Positions 46,018-54,930 are shown, counted from the first letter of the stretch. The stretch is DNA of 64,000 nt from Kaistia granuli DSM 23481 (GCF_000380505.1 NZ_AQYH01000008.1:186001-250000); one strand, 5' to 3'. The notes: generated from the sequence alone by a model not told the origin. A program made the numbers and translations.

Positions 46018-47007
46018 ATGAAGAAAACACTGGCGATACTGTCGCTCGCCACGACTGCGCTGGCCTTTTCATTCGGCGCGGCAAGCGCGGAAGACAAGGT
46101 GCTCGCGATCGTCGTGAAGGGGCTCGACAACCCCTTCTTCGAAGAGATCAACAAGGGCTGCCAGAAGTGGAACGCCGAGAACCAGGGCAAGGGCTTTACC
46201 TGCCTCTATACGGGTCCGGCCTCCAGCGCTGACGAAGCCGGCGCCGTGCAGATCGTCGACGATCTGCTGACCAAGGGCGTTGCCGCGATCGCCATCTCGC
46301 CCTCGAATGCCCCGGCCATGGCTAACCTGCTGAAGCAGCGTGCGCCGTCGATCCCGGTGATGACGGTCGACGCCGACCTCAACCCGGAGGACTCCGCCCT
46401 CCGCAAGGCCTATCTCGGCACCGACAACTATCTGATGGGCGTCAAGATGGCCGAGGAGTTGCAGAAGCTGAAGAAGGGCGGCACCGTCTGCCTGCAGCTC
46501 GGCAACGTCGCGGCCGCCAACATCGCCGCCCGCGCCGCCGGCGTGCGCGACACACTGGCCGGCGCCAAGGGTATCGACAAGCTCAACGGCCAGAATGGCT
46601 GGACCGAGCCCTCGGGCTGCCCGCTCTTCACCAACGACCAGGCCGACCTCGCCAACCAGCAGATGAGCGATACCTTCACGGCCAACCCGAAGCTCGACGC
46701 CTTCGTGCTCGTCGGCGGCTGGGCCCAGTTCGCCCCGCAGGCCTATGCGCAGGTGACGGACGGCGTCATGGAACGCCTGAAGAGCAAGGACCTCGTGATC
46801 ATCGCCGGCGACACGCTGCCGCCGCAGATCGACGCGCTCAAGGCGGGTCGCAGCCATGCCCAGATCGGCCAGCGGCCGTTCGAGATGGGCTACAAGGCCC
46901 CGGACGCCATGATCAAGCTGATCAATGGCGAGAAGGTCGACGAGATCCTGTTCACGGGCCTCGACACCTGCCTGCCGGACAACGTCGACAGCTGCCTGGC
47001 CAAGTAG
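46018..47007 (+). CDS. Periplasmic sugar-binding protein of the CUT2 ABC transporter
   Basis: The 329-residue protein has a signal peptide (MKKTLAILSLATTALAFSFGAASA) and a type I periplasmic-binding fold: KVLAIVVKGLDNPFFEEINKGCQKW, DDLLTKGVAAIAISPSNAPA, TVDADLNPEDS, VGGWAQFAPQAYAQ. Six Cys residues in the mature part suggest disulfides (e.g. CLPDNVDSC at the end). ATG 46018 follows GGGAGGAGACC. It supplies the sugar to the permease and ATPase encoded divergently. The likely ligand is a monosaccharide or polyol; which one is not visible. Confidence 0.94.
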   Translation: MKKTLAILSLATTALAFSFGAASAEDKVLAIVVKGLDNPFFEEINKGCQKWNAENQGKGFTCLYTGPASSADEAGAVQIVDDLLTKGVAAIAISPSNAPAMANLLKQRAPSIPVMTVDADLNPEDSALRKAYLGTDNYLMGVKMAEELQKLKKGGTVCLQLGNVAAANIAARAAGVRDTLAGAKGIDKLNGQNGWTEPSGCPLFTNDQADLANQQMSDTFTANPKLDAFVLVGGWAQFAPQAYAQVTDGVMERLKSKDLVIIAGDTLPPQIDALKAGRSHAQIGQRPFEMGYKAPDAMIKLINGEKVDEILFTGLDTCLPDNVDSCLAK

Positions 47008-47037
47008 TCTCAGGCCGACCATCGCTGTCCATTCGAC

Positions 47038-47063
47038 GAAAGGGGCGCCGCGGCGCCCCTTTC
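47038..47063 (+). terminator. Hairpin after the sugar-binding protein gene
   Basis: GAAAGGGGCGCC-GC-GGCGCCCCTTTC, nearly uninterrupted dyad 30 bases after the stop; the T run is short (TTT inside the stem). Confidence 0.65.
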
Positions 47064-47157
47064 CATGTCCGGATATGGCCGAAGCGTAACGTGCATCGTC
47101 GCGCCGAACGCTCTATATCGGACCGGGGACTGGTTTCGAGACGAGGATATCCAAACG

Positions 47158-47415
47158 ATGCGCCGTACGATCTTGGCTCTTTCGCTGCTTCTGGCCGCCA
47201 CGCCGGCATTCGCCTGCACGGAAGAGGAATTGCAGGCGAAATCCATCTCGCTGGCCGAGCTGGTCAAGGAGATCACGACGAAGGATCCGTCCAAGGCCGA
47301 TGACTGGCGCCGCAAGCAGGTCGCCGTCGACCGTGTCGCGGAACGGACGACCGATTTCGCCGAGATCTGCGCCGCCTACGACAAGGCGATCGAGGAAGCC
47401 AAGGCCGCGAAATAG
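47158..47415 (+). CDS. Small secreted protein, unknown
   Basis: The product is 85 residues from ATG 47158 (ACGAGGATATCC upstream). A signal peptide (MRRTILALSLLLAATPAFA) is followed by a short helical mature domain with two Cys (CTEEELQAKSISLAELVKEI... and FAEICAAYDKAIEEA), presumably one disulfide pinning two helices in the periplasm. I do not recognise a named family. Confidence 0.75.
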   Translation: MRRTILALSLLLAATPAFACTEEELQAKSISLAELVKEITTKDPSKADDWRRKQVAVDRVAERTTDFAEICAAYDKAIEEAKAAK

Positions 47416-47574
47416 GCCCAAGCGCAGCCGCGCCGACGTGACTTCCCTTACGTCAACTTCCGGTTCAAAGTTGGCTACCACCCCGCCGATCCGCCGGATC
47501 CGGCCGGGTGGTCCGGCGCGCGCCCCCGGGCGCGAACAGCGCCATCCGTGCGCGCGCCCCGAAAGGGATCTGCC

Positions 47575-47898
47575 ATGGCCCACTATCTGTTGCAGGTTTG
47601 CTATTCGCACGGCGCCGTGAAGGCGATGGTCGCCAATCCTCAGAACCGCGAGGACGCCGCCCGCAAGGTCATCGAATCGGTCGGCGGCTCGCTGAAATCA
47701 TTCCACTTCGCGCTCGGCGAGTTCGATGTGGTGATGATCGCGGAGTTCCCCGACAATGCCTCGGCGGCTTCGGTGTCGCTGGCAACCGGCGCCACCGGCG
47801 CCCTGTCGCGTTTCCAGACCACCGCCCTGATGACGACGGCGGAAGGGACGGAGGCGATGCGCAAGGCGAAAGCGGGCAGCTATTCGCCGCCGGCCTGA
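47575..47898 (+). CDS. GYD domain protein
   Basis: The 107-residue protein has the GYD-domain layout: HYLLQVCYSHGAVKAMVANPQNREDAARKVIES, GGSLKSFHFALGEFDVVMIAEFPDNASAASVSLA. These ferredoxin-like proteins are widespread and of unknown function. AAGGGAT precedes ATG 47575. Confidence 0.9.
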   Translation: MAHYLLQVCYSHGAVKAMVANPQNREDAARKVIESVGGSLKSFHFALGEFDVVMIAEFPDNASAASVSLATGATGALSRFQTTALMTTAEGTEAMRKAKAGSYSPPA

Positions 47899-47979
47899 CG
47901 AGACAACAGCATCCGGCAGGGAGAGCGGTTCCGGCTGCCGGGCTCGGACCAGTCCCGGCCGAGCGCCATTTCCAGATTT

Positions 47980-48006
47980 CCGGACAGGCGCCTTCGACCT
48001 GTCCGG
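47980..48006. repeat. Inverted repeat in the gap after the GYD gene
   Basis: CCGGACAGG, 9-base loop, CCTGTCCGG. No T-tract on either side, so its role (end hairpin or binding site) is open. Otherwise the 234-base gap between GYD and the next small gene shows nothing. Confidence 0.4.
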
Positions 48007-48132
48007 GGACAAGTCGTCTCAGGCCCCGATTCGCAGAGCGCGCTCGGCCAAGATTCGGGCTGGCCAAATACCAGCGCGCGGCGATATCGCCGCTCCCGTC
48101 TTGTTGTCGGTATTGATGCCGCCCGGCTGTCG

Positions 48133-48321
48133 TCAGCGCTGCGGAATGGTGATGCGCGCCAGGGCTCCGCCGAACCCGAACGACACCCCGGAAAGTACGG
48201 TCGCCCGCTGCGAAGCGACGCTGTGATCAGCCCAGATGATCGGGCCGGCCCCGGCTTTATTGGCAAGCAAAAAGCCGGCGACGACGACGAGCGTGACAGC
48301 TAGTCCAAACTGGAGATTCAT
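48133..48321 (-). CDS. Small membrane or secreted protein, unknown
   Basis: The 62-residue protein starts MNLQFGLAVTLVVVAGFLLA, a hydrophobic N-terminal segment, then NKAGAGPIIWADHS and a Gly-rich end. GGGGGTATCG lies before the ATG and a TAGAAT -10 box lies at 48346-48351 upstream on the same strand, which favours a real gene. No family recognised. Confidence 0.55.
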   Translation of the reverse strand: MNLQFGLAVTLVVVAGFLLANKAGAGPIIWADHSVASQRATVLSGVSFGFGGALARITIPQR

Positions 48322-48426
48322 CGATACCCCCGTTTTTGCCTGCTGATTCTAGCACAACTGTTGCCGGTTTGCGACACCCTCCCGGAAATGCCTTCGTCGT
48401 GCTATCGGTGCGCCGGGAAGGCCATC

Positions 48427-48846
48427 ATGATCCGCATCACTGACGACATCATCCTCGACGACAATGAGATCGAGGAAAGCTTCATCCGCGCCTCCGGTCC
48501 GGGTGGGCAGAATGTGAACAAGGTCTCGAGCGCGGTGCAGCTGCGCTTCGATGCCAGGCGGTCGCGCGCGCTGCCCGATGCGGTAGCCGTGCGGCTGATG
48601 CGACTCGCCGGATCGAAACTGACGCAGAACGGCGTGATTGTCATCACGGCGCAGCGTTTTCGCGACCAGGCCCGCAACCGCGCCGACGCGCAGGAACGGC
48701 TGGTCGCGCTGATCCAGGAAGCGCTGGTACCGCCGACGCCGCGGCGCGCGACGAAGCCGACCCTCGCCTCGAAGAAGCGGCGGCTGGAGGGCAAGACCAA
48801 ACGCTCCGGCGTCAAGGCGATGCGCGGCAGCGTCAAGATCGACTAG
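48427..48846 (+). CDS. arfB: Alternative ribosome-rescue factor ArfB (peptidyl-tRNA hydrolase)
   Basis: The 139-residue protein frees ribosomes stalled on broken mRNAs. The release-factor-like domain has ASGPGGQNVNKVSSAVQLRFD with the catalytic GGQ, and the basic tail needed to enter the empty mRNA channel is present (ATKPTLASKKRRLEGKTKRSG). ATG 48427 follows GGGAAGGCCATC; an upstream in-frame ATG (48361) would add a non-family segment. Confidence 0.94.
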   Translation: MIRITDDIILDDNEIEESFIRASGPGGQNVNKVSSAVQLRFDARRSRALPDAVAVRLMRLAGSKLTQNGVIVITAQRFRDQARNRADAQERLVALIQEALVPPTPRRATKPTLASKKRRLEGKTKRSGVKAMRGSVKID

Positions 48847-49007
48847 CCGAGCGTGACTGAACCAGATGAACTGAGCGAAATCGTCTGCACACGTCGAAGC
48901 GGCGAAAGAGCACGGCGTCATTGGCTCTCGCCAAATCAGTCCGAGCCGTGCAACATTTTGACGCGCCCGCACCCTTTGCGGACCGGCATCACGGGGAGAA
49001 CCATCTT

Positions 49008-49262
49008 ATGGGTATCATCTGGACCATCATCATCGGCTTCGTCGCCGGCGTCATTGCCAAGTTCGTCACCCCCGGCAGCAACGAGCCGAGCGGCTTCATT
49101 CTGACCGTCATCCTCGGCATCGCGGGCGCCTTCCTGGCCACCTGGCTCGGCCAGGCGATTGGCTGGTACGGCCCCAACGACCAGGCAGGCTTCATCGGCG
49201 CCATCGTCGGCGCGGTCATCGTCCTGCTGATCTGGGGCGCGGTCGTCCGCAAGCGCGCCTGA
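49008..49262 (+). CDS. GlsB/YeaQ/YmgE family stress-response membrane protein
   Basis: The 84-residue protein has three transmembrane helices and the family pattern GIIWTIIIGFVAGVIAKFV, FILTVILGIAGAFLATWLG, GFIGAIVGAVIVLLIWG. This group is induced by general stress in several bacteria; the mechanism is unknown. GGGGAGAACC precedes ATG 49008. Confidence 0.92.
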   Translation: MGIIWTIIIGFVAGVIAKFVTPGSNEPSGFILTVILGIAGAFLATWLGQAIGWYGPNDQAGFIGAIVGAVIVLLIWGAVVRKRA

Positions 49263-49292
49263 TCCCGGCACTGCCGGCCCGGCAGCCGGGGC

Positions 49293-49535
49293 TCACCGCC
49301 CCCGGCTGTCGGACCGATGGCAATGATCGTGAACCGCCTCGGTCAGCGGGCAATGTCCCGTTGCGCCGCGATAGGCGAGATACGATCCGGTCGCCAGCGC
49401 CACGACCGACAGGATCCGGTTTGGCCTCGGCTTGACCGCCGCGGCAGCCAATATCAGACCGGCGATCACCGAAACGACACGCCCCTCGGTCGAGATTTGC
49501 GGGACAACGACGGGTGGTTTGGCGCCAAACATCAT
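49293..49535 (-). CDS. DUF2892 (YgaP transmembrane) small protein
   Basis: The 80-residue protein matches the inner-membrane domain of YgaP-type proteins: STEGRVVSVIAGLILAAAAV and VVALATGSYLAYRGATGHCPLTEAV, with the conserved GxCP. It may work with a rhodanese elsewhere; none is adjacent. Confidence 0.85.
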   Translation of the reverse strand: MMFGAKPPVVVPQISTEGRVVSVIAGLILAAAAVKPRPNRILSVVALATGSYLAYRGATGHCPLTEAVHDHCHRSDSRGR

Positions 49536-49604
49536 CTATTCTCCAGTTGCTGACAGAAGTGAACGCGCGAATGTCGGCGGCGTTCCAATCAGGAGCAGCA
49601 GAGC

Positions 49605-50396
49605 ATGATCGGCGTTGGCATTGGCGGATGGACGTTCGAGCCGTGGCGGGACAGTTTCTATCCGGCCGGCCTGGCGCAGAAGCGCGAGCTTGAATATGCG
49701 AGCTCGAAGCTGACCTCGATCGAGGTCAACGGCACCTATTACGGCTCGCAAAAGCCCGAGAGCTTCCGCAAATGGGCGGAAGAGACGCCGGATGATTTCG
49801 TCTTCGCGCTGAAGGGGCCCCGCTTCGCCACCAATCGCCGCGTCCTGGCGGAGGCGGGCGAGTCGATCGACCGCTTCTTTGCCAGCGGCGTCACCGAGCT
49901 CGGCACGAAGCTCGGTCCGATCAACTGGCAGTTCATGGCGACCAAGAAATTCGACGCCGAGGACTTTGAGGGCTTCCTCAAGCTGCTGCCCAAGAGCGTC
50001 GACGGCCGGACGATCCGCCATGCGGTCGAAGTCCGTCATCCGAGCTTCCAGACGCCCGATTTCATCGCGCTCGCGCGCCGGCACGGCGTCGCGGTGGTTG
50101 TCGCTGATTCCGACGACTTCCCGCAGATTGCCGATCCGACCGCCGATTTCGTCTACGCCCGGCTGCAAAATGCCTCCCAGGAAGAAAAAATTGGCTACCC
50201 GGAAGCCGCCCTGGACGACTGGCGCCGGCGCGCCGAGGAATGGGCCGAAGGCGGCGTGCCTTCCGATCTGCCGCTCCTCGCCGAGACGCCGGCAAGCGGC
50301 AAGAAGCGCGATGTTTTCCTCTACATGATCAACGGCTTCAAGCCGAAGGCGCCGTTCGCCGCCATGGCGCTGATCGAGCGACTCAAGGCCGACTGA
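49605..50396 (+). CDS. DUF72 domain protein
   Basis: The 263-residue protein has the DUF72 TIM-barrel pattern: GIGGWTFEPWRDSFYPAGLAQKRELEYAS, SIEVNGTYYGSQKPESFRKWAEETPDDFVFALKGPR, AVEVRHPSFQ. Function is unknown. Ribosome site GAGCAGCAGAGC is weak. It stands alone. Confidence 0.93.
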   Translation: MIGVGIGGWTFEPWRDSFYPAGLAQKRELEYASSKLTSIEVNGTYYGSQKPESFRKWAEETPDDFVFALKGPRFATNRRVLAEAGESIDRFFASGVTELGTKLGPINWQFMATKKFDAEDFEGFLKLLPKSVDGRTIRHAVEVRHPSFQTPDFIALARRHGVAVVVADSDDFPQIADPTADFVYARLQNASQEEKIGYPEAALDDWRRRAEEWAEGGVPSDLPLLAETPASGKKRDVFLYMINGFKPKAPFAAMALIERLKAD

Positions 50397-50568
50397 GTCC
50401 ACCTGACTCAACGCATCCCACCGCCAATGCTTCGTCGGTTGCGGCAGGTTGCATTGTTTTAGTGAACAATCGCACGCCCAATTCTCGCCTTTTTCCGCTG
50501 TTGGATAAACAGCCAGCGAAACTTGTTTCCGTTTTAGGTGCAAACCCGCGTCGGCGAGCGCGACAACC

Positions 50569-50979
50569 ATGAGATCAAGCGTGCAGGTTCAATTGCGTAT
50601 CGCGGCCGTTACGGCCGCCCTTGTTGCCGCTGGAGCGGCCGTCTCCTTCGGGAGCCAGCCGGCTGAAGCCGGCACCCAGTGCGGCCGTGCTTCATGGTAC
50701 CAGCTGGGCGGGAAGACCGCCAATGGCGAGCGCAACAATCCCAACGCCATGACGGCCGCGCACCGTCATCTCCCCTTCGGCACCCGCGTCCGGGTCGAGA
50801 ATCTCAAGAACGGCAAGTATGTCGTCGTCCGCATCAACGATCGCGGCCCCTTCACCGGCGGCCGGGTGATCGACGTCTCGCGCGCCGCGGCGCAGCAGCT
50901 CGGCATGGTCAAGTCCGGCACCGCCAAGGTGCGGCTGGTCGTCGACGGCGCCGCCATGAAGGGCGCCTGCCCGGCCTAA
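50569..50979 (+). CDS. RlpA-like septal ring lytic transglycosylase family protein
   Basis: The 136-residue protein has a signal peptide ([20 protein letters not shown]) and a double-psi beta-barrel RlpA domain: [63 protein letters not shown], with the catalytic Asp and His region intact. It lacks the SPOR domain of E. coli RlpA and no lipobox is visible. Probably periplasmic, acting on denuded peptidoglycan or on surface-exposed glycans. Confidence 0.92.
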   Translation: MRSSVQVQLRIAAVTAALVAAGAAVSFGSQPAEAGTQCGRASWYQLGGKTANGERNNPNAMTAAHRHLPFGTRVRVENLKNGKYVVVRINDRGPFTGGRVIDVSRAAAQQLGMVKSGTAKVRLVVDGAAMKGACPA

Positions 50980-51021
50980 CGAAGCCTCGCCCCCTGCGGG
51001 CACACGGCCGATCCGACGCCG

Positions 51022-51046
51022 GAGGGAGGCATCCGCCTCCCTCTTC
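51022..51046 (+). terminator. Hairpin between rlpA and modC
   Basis: GAGGGAGGC-ATCC-GCCTCCCTC, perfect 9-bp stem followed by TTCC, between the convergent rlpA and modC genes. Confidence 0.5.
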
Positions 51047-51062
51047 CATCGATCCTGCCGAT

Positions 51063-52130
51063 CTAGGTGCCGTCCAGCGCCACGGCCTTGACCAGCGCGG
51101 TCACTTCGAGGCCCGCCACCAGCCCGAGATCCTGCACGGCATCGCGCGTCACGCGCGCCAGCATGGGTTCGCCGCCGACATCGAGGCGGATGCCGATGTC
51201 CTGCGGGCCGCCTTCCCCGACCTCGACGATCCGTGCCGCCAGCCGGTTGCGGACCGATAGCCGGCCCGGCTCGCCGACCGCCAGCGTCACGTCGCGGGCG
51301 CGGATGCGGATGCGCAGCCGCTTGCCGATCGGCGCCTCGGTATGGGGTACGACGATCGGCCCGGCCGGATGACCGAGCCGGGTCACGCCGCCGGCCGGAT
51401 CCTGGGCGACGACGATCGCGTCCAGCACCGCCCCCGCCTCCCAGTCGACCACCGCCTCTTGATGGGCGAACACCTCGCCGACCGGCCCGATGGCGGCGAC
51501 GCGGCCCTTGTCGATCAGCACTACCGTATCGGCGAGACGCGCCACCTCCTCGATGGCGTGGCTGACATAGACGATGGGGAGGCGCTTGGCGTCGCGCAGA
51601 CGCTCGATGTAGGGCAGGATCTCGGCCTTGCGCTCGCGGTCAAGCGCCGCCAGCGGCTCGTCCATCAGCAGGCAGTCCGGGCTCGCCAGCAGCGCCCGGC
51701 CAATGGCGACGCGCTGCTTTTCGCCGCCGGAAAGATCGCGCGGCATGCGGCCTAGCAAGCCGCCGATGCCGAGCAGCTCGACCACCTCGTCGAGACCGCC
51801 CCAGCGCCGGGCGCGCGGCGTCAGCCAGCGGCCATAGAGCAGGTTGGAGCGGACGGAGAGATGCGGGAACAGCCGCCCCTCCTGGAACACATAGCCGATG
51901 CGCCGCTTGCCCGGCGGTACGAAGACGGCGCGCCCGGTATCGACCAGCGTCCGCCCGTCGAGGACGATGCTGCCCTGGTCCGGCCGGGCGAGGCCGGCGA
52001 TCAGATTGACCAGCGAGGTCTTGCCGGAGCCGGAGCGGCCGAACAGAGCCGTGACGCCCGGCCCTGTCTCCAGCGCGATATCGAGCGTGAACTGGCCGAG
52101 CTGCTTGCGGATCGCGATCGACATCGTCAT
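51063..52130 (-). CDS. modC: Molybdate ABC transporter ATP-binding protein
   Basis: The 355-residue ATPase has Walker A FGRSGSGKTSLVNLIAG, signature DLSGGEKQRVAIGRALLA, Walker B LLMDEPLAALD, and a C-terminal TOBE (Mop) molybdate-binding domain (about residues 290-350, SVRNRLAARIVEVGEGG...VARVTRDAVQDLGL). It powers molybdate import. Its ATG overlaps the modB stop (ATGA), so the two are translationally coupled. Confidence 0.96.
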   Translation of the reverse strand: MTMSIAIRKQLGQFTLDIALETGPGVTALFGRSGSGKTSLVNLIAGLARPDQGSIVLDGRTLVDTGRAVFVPPGKRRIGYVFQEGRLFPHLSVRSNLLYGRWLTPRARRWGGLDEVVELLGIGGLLGRMPRDLSGGEKQRVAIGRALLASPDCLLMDEPLAALDRERKAEILPYIERLRDAKRLPIVYVSHAIEEVARLADTVVLIDKGRVAAIGPVGEVFAHQEAVVDWEAGAVLDAIVVAQDPAGGVTRLGHPAGPIVVPHTEAPIGKRLRIRIRARDVTLAVGEPGRLSVRNRLAARIVEVGEGGPQDIGIRLDVGGEPMLARVTRDAVQDLGLVAGLEVTALVKAVALDGT

Positions 52131-52822
52131 GCGACGACATCCCTTGCCATGCGGCGGGCGAGGAATTCCGACAGGACGAGGGCGGCGAGCGAAATCGCGA
52201 TCGAGATCAGGGTCAGGCGCAGCGCCGCCGCGTCACCATCCGGCGTCTGGATCAGCGCGTAGATCGCCGACGGCACGGTCTGAGTCTCGCCCGGAATGTT
52301 GGAGACGAAGGTGATGGTGGCGCCGAACTCGCCGAGCGCGCGGGCAAACGACAGCACCAGACCGGCGAGGATGCCCGGCAGCGCCAGCGGCAGCGTCACA
52401 GTCAGAAAAACCAGCATCCGCCCGGCGCCCAGGGTCGAGGCAGCCTGTTCGAGCCGGCGATCGATGCTTTCGATGGAGAGCCGGATCGCCCGCACCATCA
52501 GCGGGAAGCCCATGATGCCGCAGGCGAGCGCCGCGCCCGTCCAGCGGAAGGCGAAGACGAGGCCGAAGGTCTGCTCGAAGAAGGCGCCGAGCGGTCCCTT
52601 GCGGCCGAAGGCGAGCAGCAGCAGATAGCCCGTCACCACAGGCGGCATCACCAGCGGCAGATGCACGATGCCATCGAGCAGCGTGCGGCCGAAGAAGCGT
52701 CCGCGCGCCAGGAGGAAGGCGATGGCGATGCCGAACGGCAGGCTGACCAGCATCGCTACCGACGAGACCTTGAGGCTCAGGCCGATGGCGGTCAGTTCTT
52801 CGGGGGAAAGGAAATCAGTCAT
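52127..52822 (-). CDS. modB: Molybdate ABC transporter permease
   Basis: The 231-residue membrane protein has five helices and the permease loop motif EQAASTLGAGRMLVFLTVTLPLALPGILAG, plus ALGEFGATITFVSNIPGETQTV, typical of ModB. It sits between modA (71-base gap) and modC (4-base overlap). Confidence 0.96.
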   Translation of the reverse strand: MTDFLSPEELTAIGLSLKVSSVAMLVSLPFGIAIAFLLARGRFFGRTLLDGIVHLPLVMPPVVTGYLLLLAFGRKGPLGAFFEQTFGLVFAFRWTGAALACGIMGFPLMVRAIRLSIESIDRRLEQAASTLGAGRMLVFLTVTLPLALPGILAGLVLSFARALGEFGATITFVSNIPGETQTVPSAIYALIQTPDGDAAALRLTLISIAISLAALVLSEFLARRMARDVVA

Positions 52823-52893
52823 CGATCAGCCGGGTCCGGAATGCAGCGACGTTCCTTATCACGGCATCGCGAAGCCCTTGTGCATGGGATTCG

Positions 52894-53703
52894 TCATCCC
52901 TGTCCGGCGAGAATGGTGAACCCTTGCGCCTCGAAGCTCGGGCGAGCCTCCGGCGAGATCAGCCAATCAAGGAATGCCTTCGCTTCGGCATTGGTCGAGG
53001 CGGCGATCCGCGCGACAGGATAGACGATCGCCGGGTGGCTGTCCTGCGGGAAGGTCCCGACCACCCTGACGCCCGGCTCGGCATGGGCGTCGGTGCCGTA
53101 GACGATGCCGAATGGCGCCTCGCCCTTGGCGACGAAGGCGAGCGCACCGCGGACATTATCCGCCTGCGCCACATGCGGGGCGACCGCGTCCCACACACCG
53201 AGCGAGGTCAGCGCGGCCTTGCCATACTTGCCGGCCGGCACGGAATCGATGCTGGCCATGGCGAGCTTGCCATCGGCGCCCAGCGCCGCGGCGAGCGGGA
53301 AGTCCTTGCCGATCGAAAGATCGACCGTGGCATCCTTCGGCGCGACCAGCACCAGCGTGTTGCCGAGCCGCGTGACGCGCGACGCCGGATCGATCAGGTC
53401 CTTCTTGGCCAGATAATCCATCCAGTCGAGATCGGCGGAGAAGAAGATGTCGGCCGGGGCGCCGGACTCGATCTGCTTGGCGAGCTGCGAGGAGCCGGCA
53501 TAGCTGATGGCGAGCTCCTTGCCGGTCTTCGCCTTGTAGGCGGCGGCGGCGCCGTCGAGCGCGTTCTTGAGGCTCGCGGCGGCGAAGACGGTGACGTCGG
53601 CCGCCTGCGCCGTCGAGGTGGCGAAGGGCGAGACGAACGGCGCGGCCAGTGCCGCCAGGGCACCCAGCAGGACAAGCCCGCGACGGAAACGGTGGATCGA
53701 CAT
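52894..53703 (-). CDS. modA: Molybdate-binding periplasmic protein
   Basis: The 269-residue protein has a signal peptide (RRGLVLLGALAALAAPFV, cleavage near AQAA) and the ModA fold: VTVFAAASLKNALDGAAAAY, SYAGSSQLAKQIESGAPADIFFSAD, NTLVLVAPKDA, GEAPFGIVYGTDA. The start at 53703 has GAGGAGAGCATC upstream; an alternative ATG at 53721 lies within the operator-like dyad. First gene of modABC. Confidence 0.95.
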   Translation of the reverse strand: MSIHRFRRGLVLLGALAALAAPFVSPFATSTAQAADVTVFAAASLKNALDGAAAAYKAKTGKELAISYAGSSQLAKQIESGAPADIFFSADLDWMDYLAKKDLIDPASRVTRLGNTLVLVAPKDATVDLSIGKDFPLAAALGADGKLAMASIDSVPAGKYGKAALTSLGVWDAVAPHVAQADNVRGALAFVAKGEAPFGIVYGTDAHAEPGVRVVGTFPQDSHPAIVYPVARIAASTNAEAKAFLDWLISPEARPSFEAQGFTILAGQG

Positions 53704-53722
53704 GATGCTCTCCTCAATCATA

Positions 53723-53748
53723 TCGACATTTCTGCATGGAAATGTCGA
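53723..53748 (-). promoter_or_regulatory. Perfect inverted repeat upstream of modA (probable Mo-box/operator)
   Basis: TCGACATTTC, 6-base spacer, GAAATGTCGA: two perfect 10-base arms, 20 bases before the modA start. Position, symmetry and arm length fit a molybdate-responsive repressor site (Mo-box) for a ModE-type winged-helix dimer. The half-site differs from the E. coli CGTTATAT form. Confidence 0.65.
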
Positions 53749-53857
53749 GGGATCAACGCCTCGATCGATCGATTTCGCAAATCAGAGCAACACGATTTGG
53801 AATTGGACGCGATCCCGTCGCGACGACTAGCCTGGCGATCGACAAAGAGGATCCGTC

Positions 53858-54487
53858 ATGACGAACGCCTATACGCTTTATTCGATGCAGTTCTCCGGCA
53901 ATTGCTACAAGCCGCGCCTCGCCATGCATGAACTCGGCATTCCCTTCCGGATCGTCGACTTTGTGAAGGGGGACGGACAGACGACCAGCCCGGCCTTCCT
54001 GGCGATCAATCCAAATGCGCAGGTGCCGCTGCTACTGCTGCCGGACGGCAGGCCGCTGGCAGAATCAAACGCCATGCTGCTGCATCTGGCCGAAGGCAGC
54101 CCGCTCCTCCCCGCTGATCCCTATGAGCGGGCGCTCTGCTATCAGTGGCTGTTCTTCGAGCAATACAGCCACGAGCCGGTGATCGCGGTGGCGCGCAACT
54201 GGCTGCGCTACATTCCGGGCGGCCGCGAGACGATGGCGCACCGGATCGACGAATGGCAGCAGAAGGGCAACCGCGTGCTGGCGGTGATGGAAGACAGGCT
54301 CAGCCGGAGCGCCTTCTTCGCGGGCGCGGCCTTCTCGATCGCCGATATCGCGCTCTATGCCTATACGCATGTCGCGGAAGAGGCCGACTATGATCTCGGC
54401 CGTTATCCGGCGATCCGCGACTGGCTGGCACGGGTCGCGGCGCGGCCCCGGCATGTTGGCCTCGATTGGCGACCTGACGCAGCGTGA
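53858..54487 (+). CDS. Glutathione S-transferase family protein
   Basis: The 209-residue protein has the thioredoxin-like N-domain (YTLYSMQFSGNCYKPRLAMHELGIPFRIVD), the cis-Pro and glutathione-binding NPNAQVPLLLLPDGRPLAESNAMLLHLAE, and the helical C-domain ending with FSIADIALYAYTHVAEEA. AAAGAGGATCCGTC precedes the ATG. Substrate unknown. It is divergent from modABC. Confidence 0.93.
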   Translation: MTNAYTLYSMQFSGNCYKPRLAMHELGIPFRIVDFVKGDGQTTSPAFLAINPNAQVPLLLLPDGRPLAESNAMLLHLAEGSPLLPADPYERALCYQWLFFEQYSHEPVIAVARNWLRYIPGGRETMAHRIDEWQQKGNRVLAVMEDRLSRSAFFAGAAFSIADIALYAYTHVAEEADYDLGRYPAIRDWLARVAARPRHVGLDWRPDAA

Positions 54488-54545
54488 CCCCGGTCACAGA
54501 CCATGTGAGGCCGCACTGCTAAGCAGCCGGAATTCATCCATTTTT

Positions 54546-54562
54546 AACCTTGGCCCAAGGTT
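54546..54562. repeat. AACCTTGG-C-CCAAGGTT palindrome
   Basis: A perfect 8-bp inverted repeat around one base, in the gap between the glutathione transferase gene and the next small gene. It may be an operator; nothing else in this 190-base gap is recognisable. Confidence 0.35.
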
Positions 54563-54678
54563 CTCAATTTCGACACGACAAATGTCGCGCAAAACCACAA
54601 TACGTCCGGACCGCCGCCGTAGTCCGGGCTCTCTATGGGAATGTGGGACGGGCAGACTGACGATCAGACGAACGGATT

Positions 54679-54930
54679 ATGACGATGAGCATGGACAACG
54701 GAACGAAGCGCGGTAGACCCCGCCGCGAGCACGCGGCGCGGGGCGCCTTTTACGTCTGGATCGCCGCTTACGCGGCCGTGATCATCGCCATCGTCACCGT
54801 GCACGGCATCGGCGGCACGCCGCCGCGCGCCACCGACAGCCCGGTTCGCCAGGACGCCGCTATCGAGACGCTGGATCACACGCCGGTCGGCGCGATCGTC
54901 CCTGTCGCCCGCGCCGGAACGGGCGGCTGA
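54679..54930 (+). CDS. Small single-pass membrane protein, unknown
   Basis: The 83-residue protein has a basic N-terminus (GTKRGRPRREHAARG), one transmembrane helix (AFYVWIAAYAAVIIAIVTVHGI) and a short extracytoplasmic tail. A second ATG lies two codons downstream and could be the real start. It is plausible by composition, but I recognise no family. Confidence 0.6.
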   Translation: MTMSMDNGTKRGRPRREHAARGAFYVWIAAYAAVIIAIVTVHGIGGTPPRATDSPVRQDAAIETLDHTPVGAIVPVARAGTGG

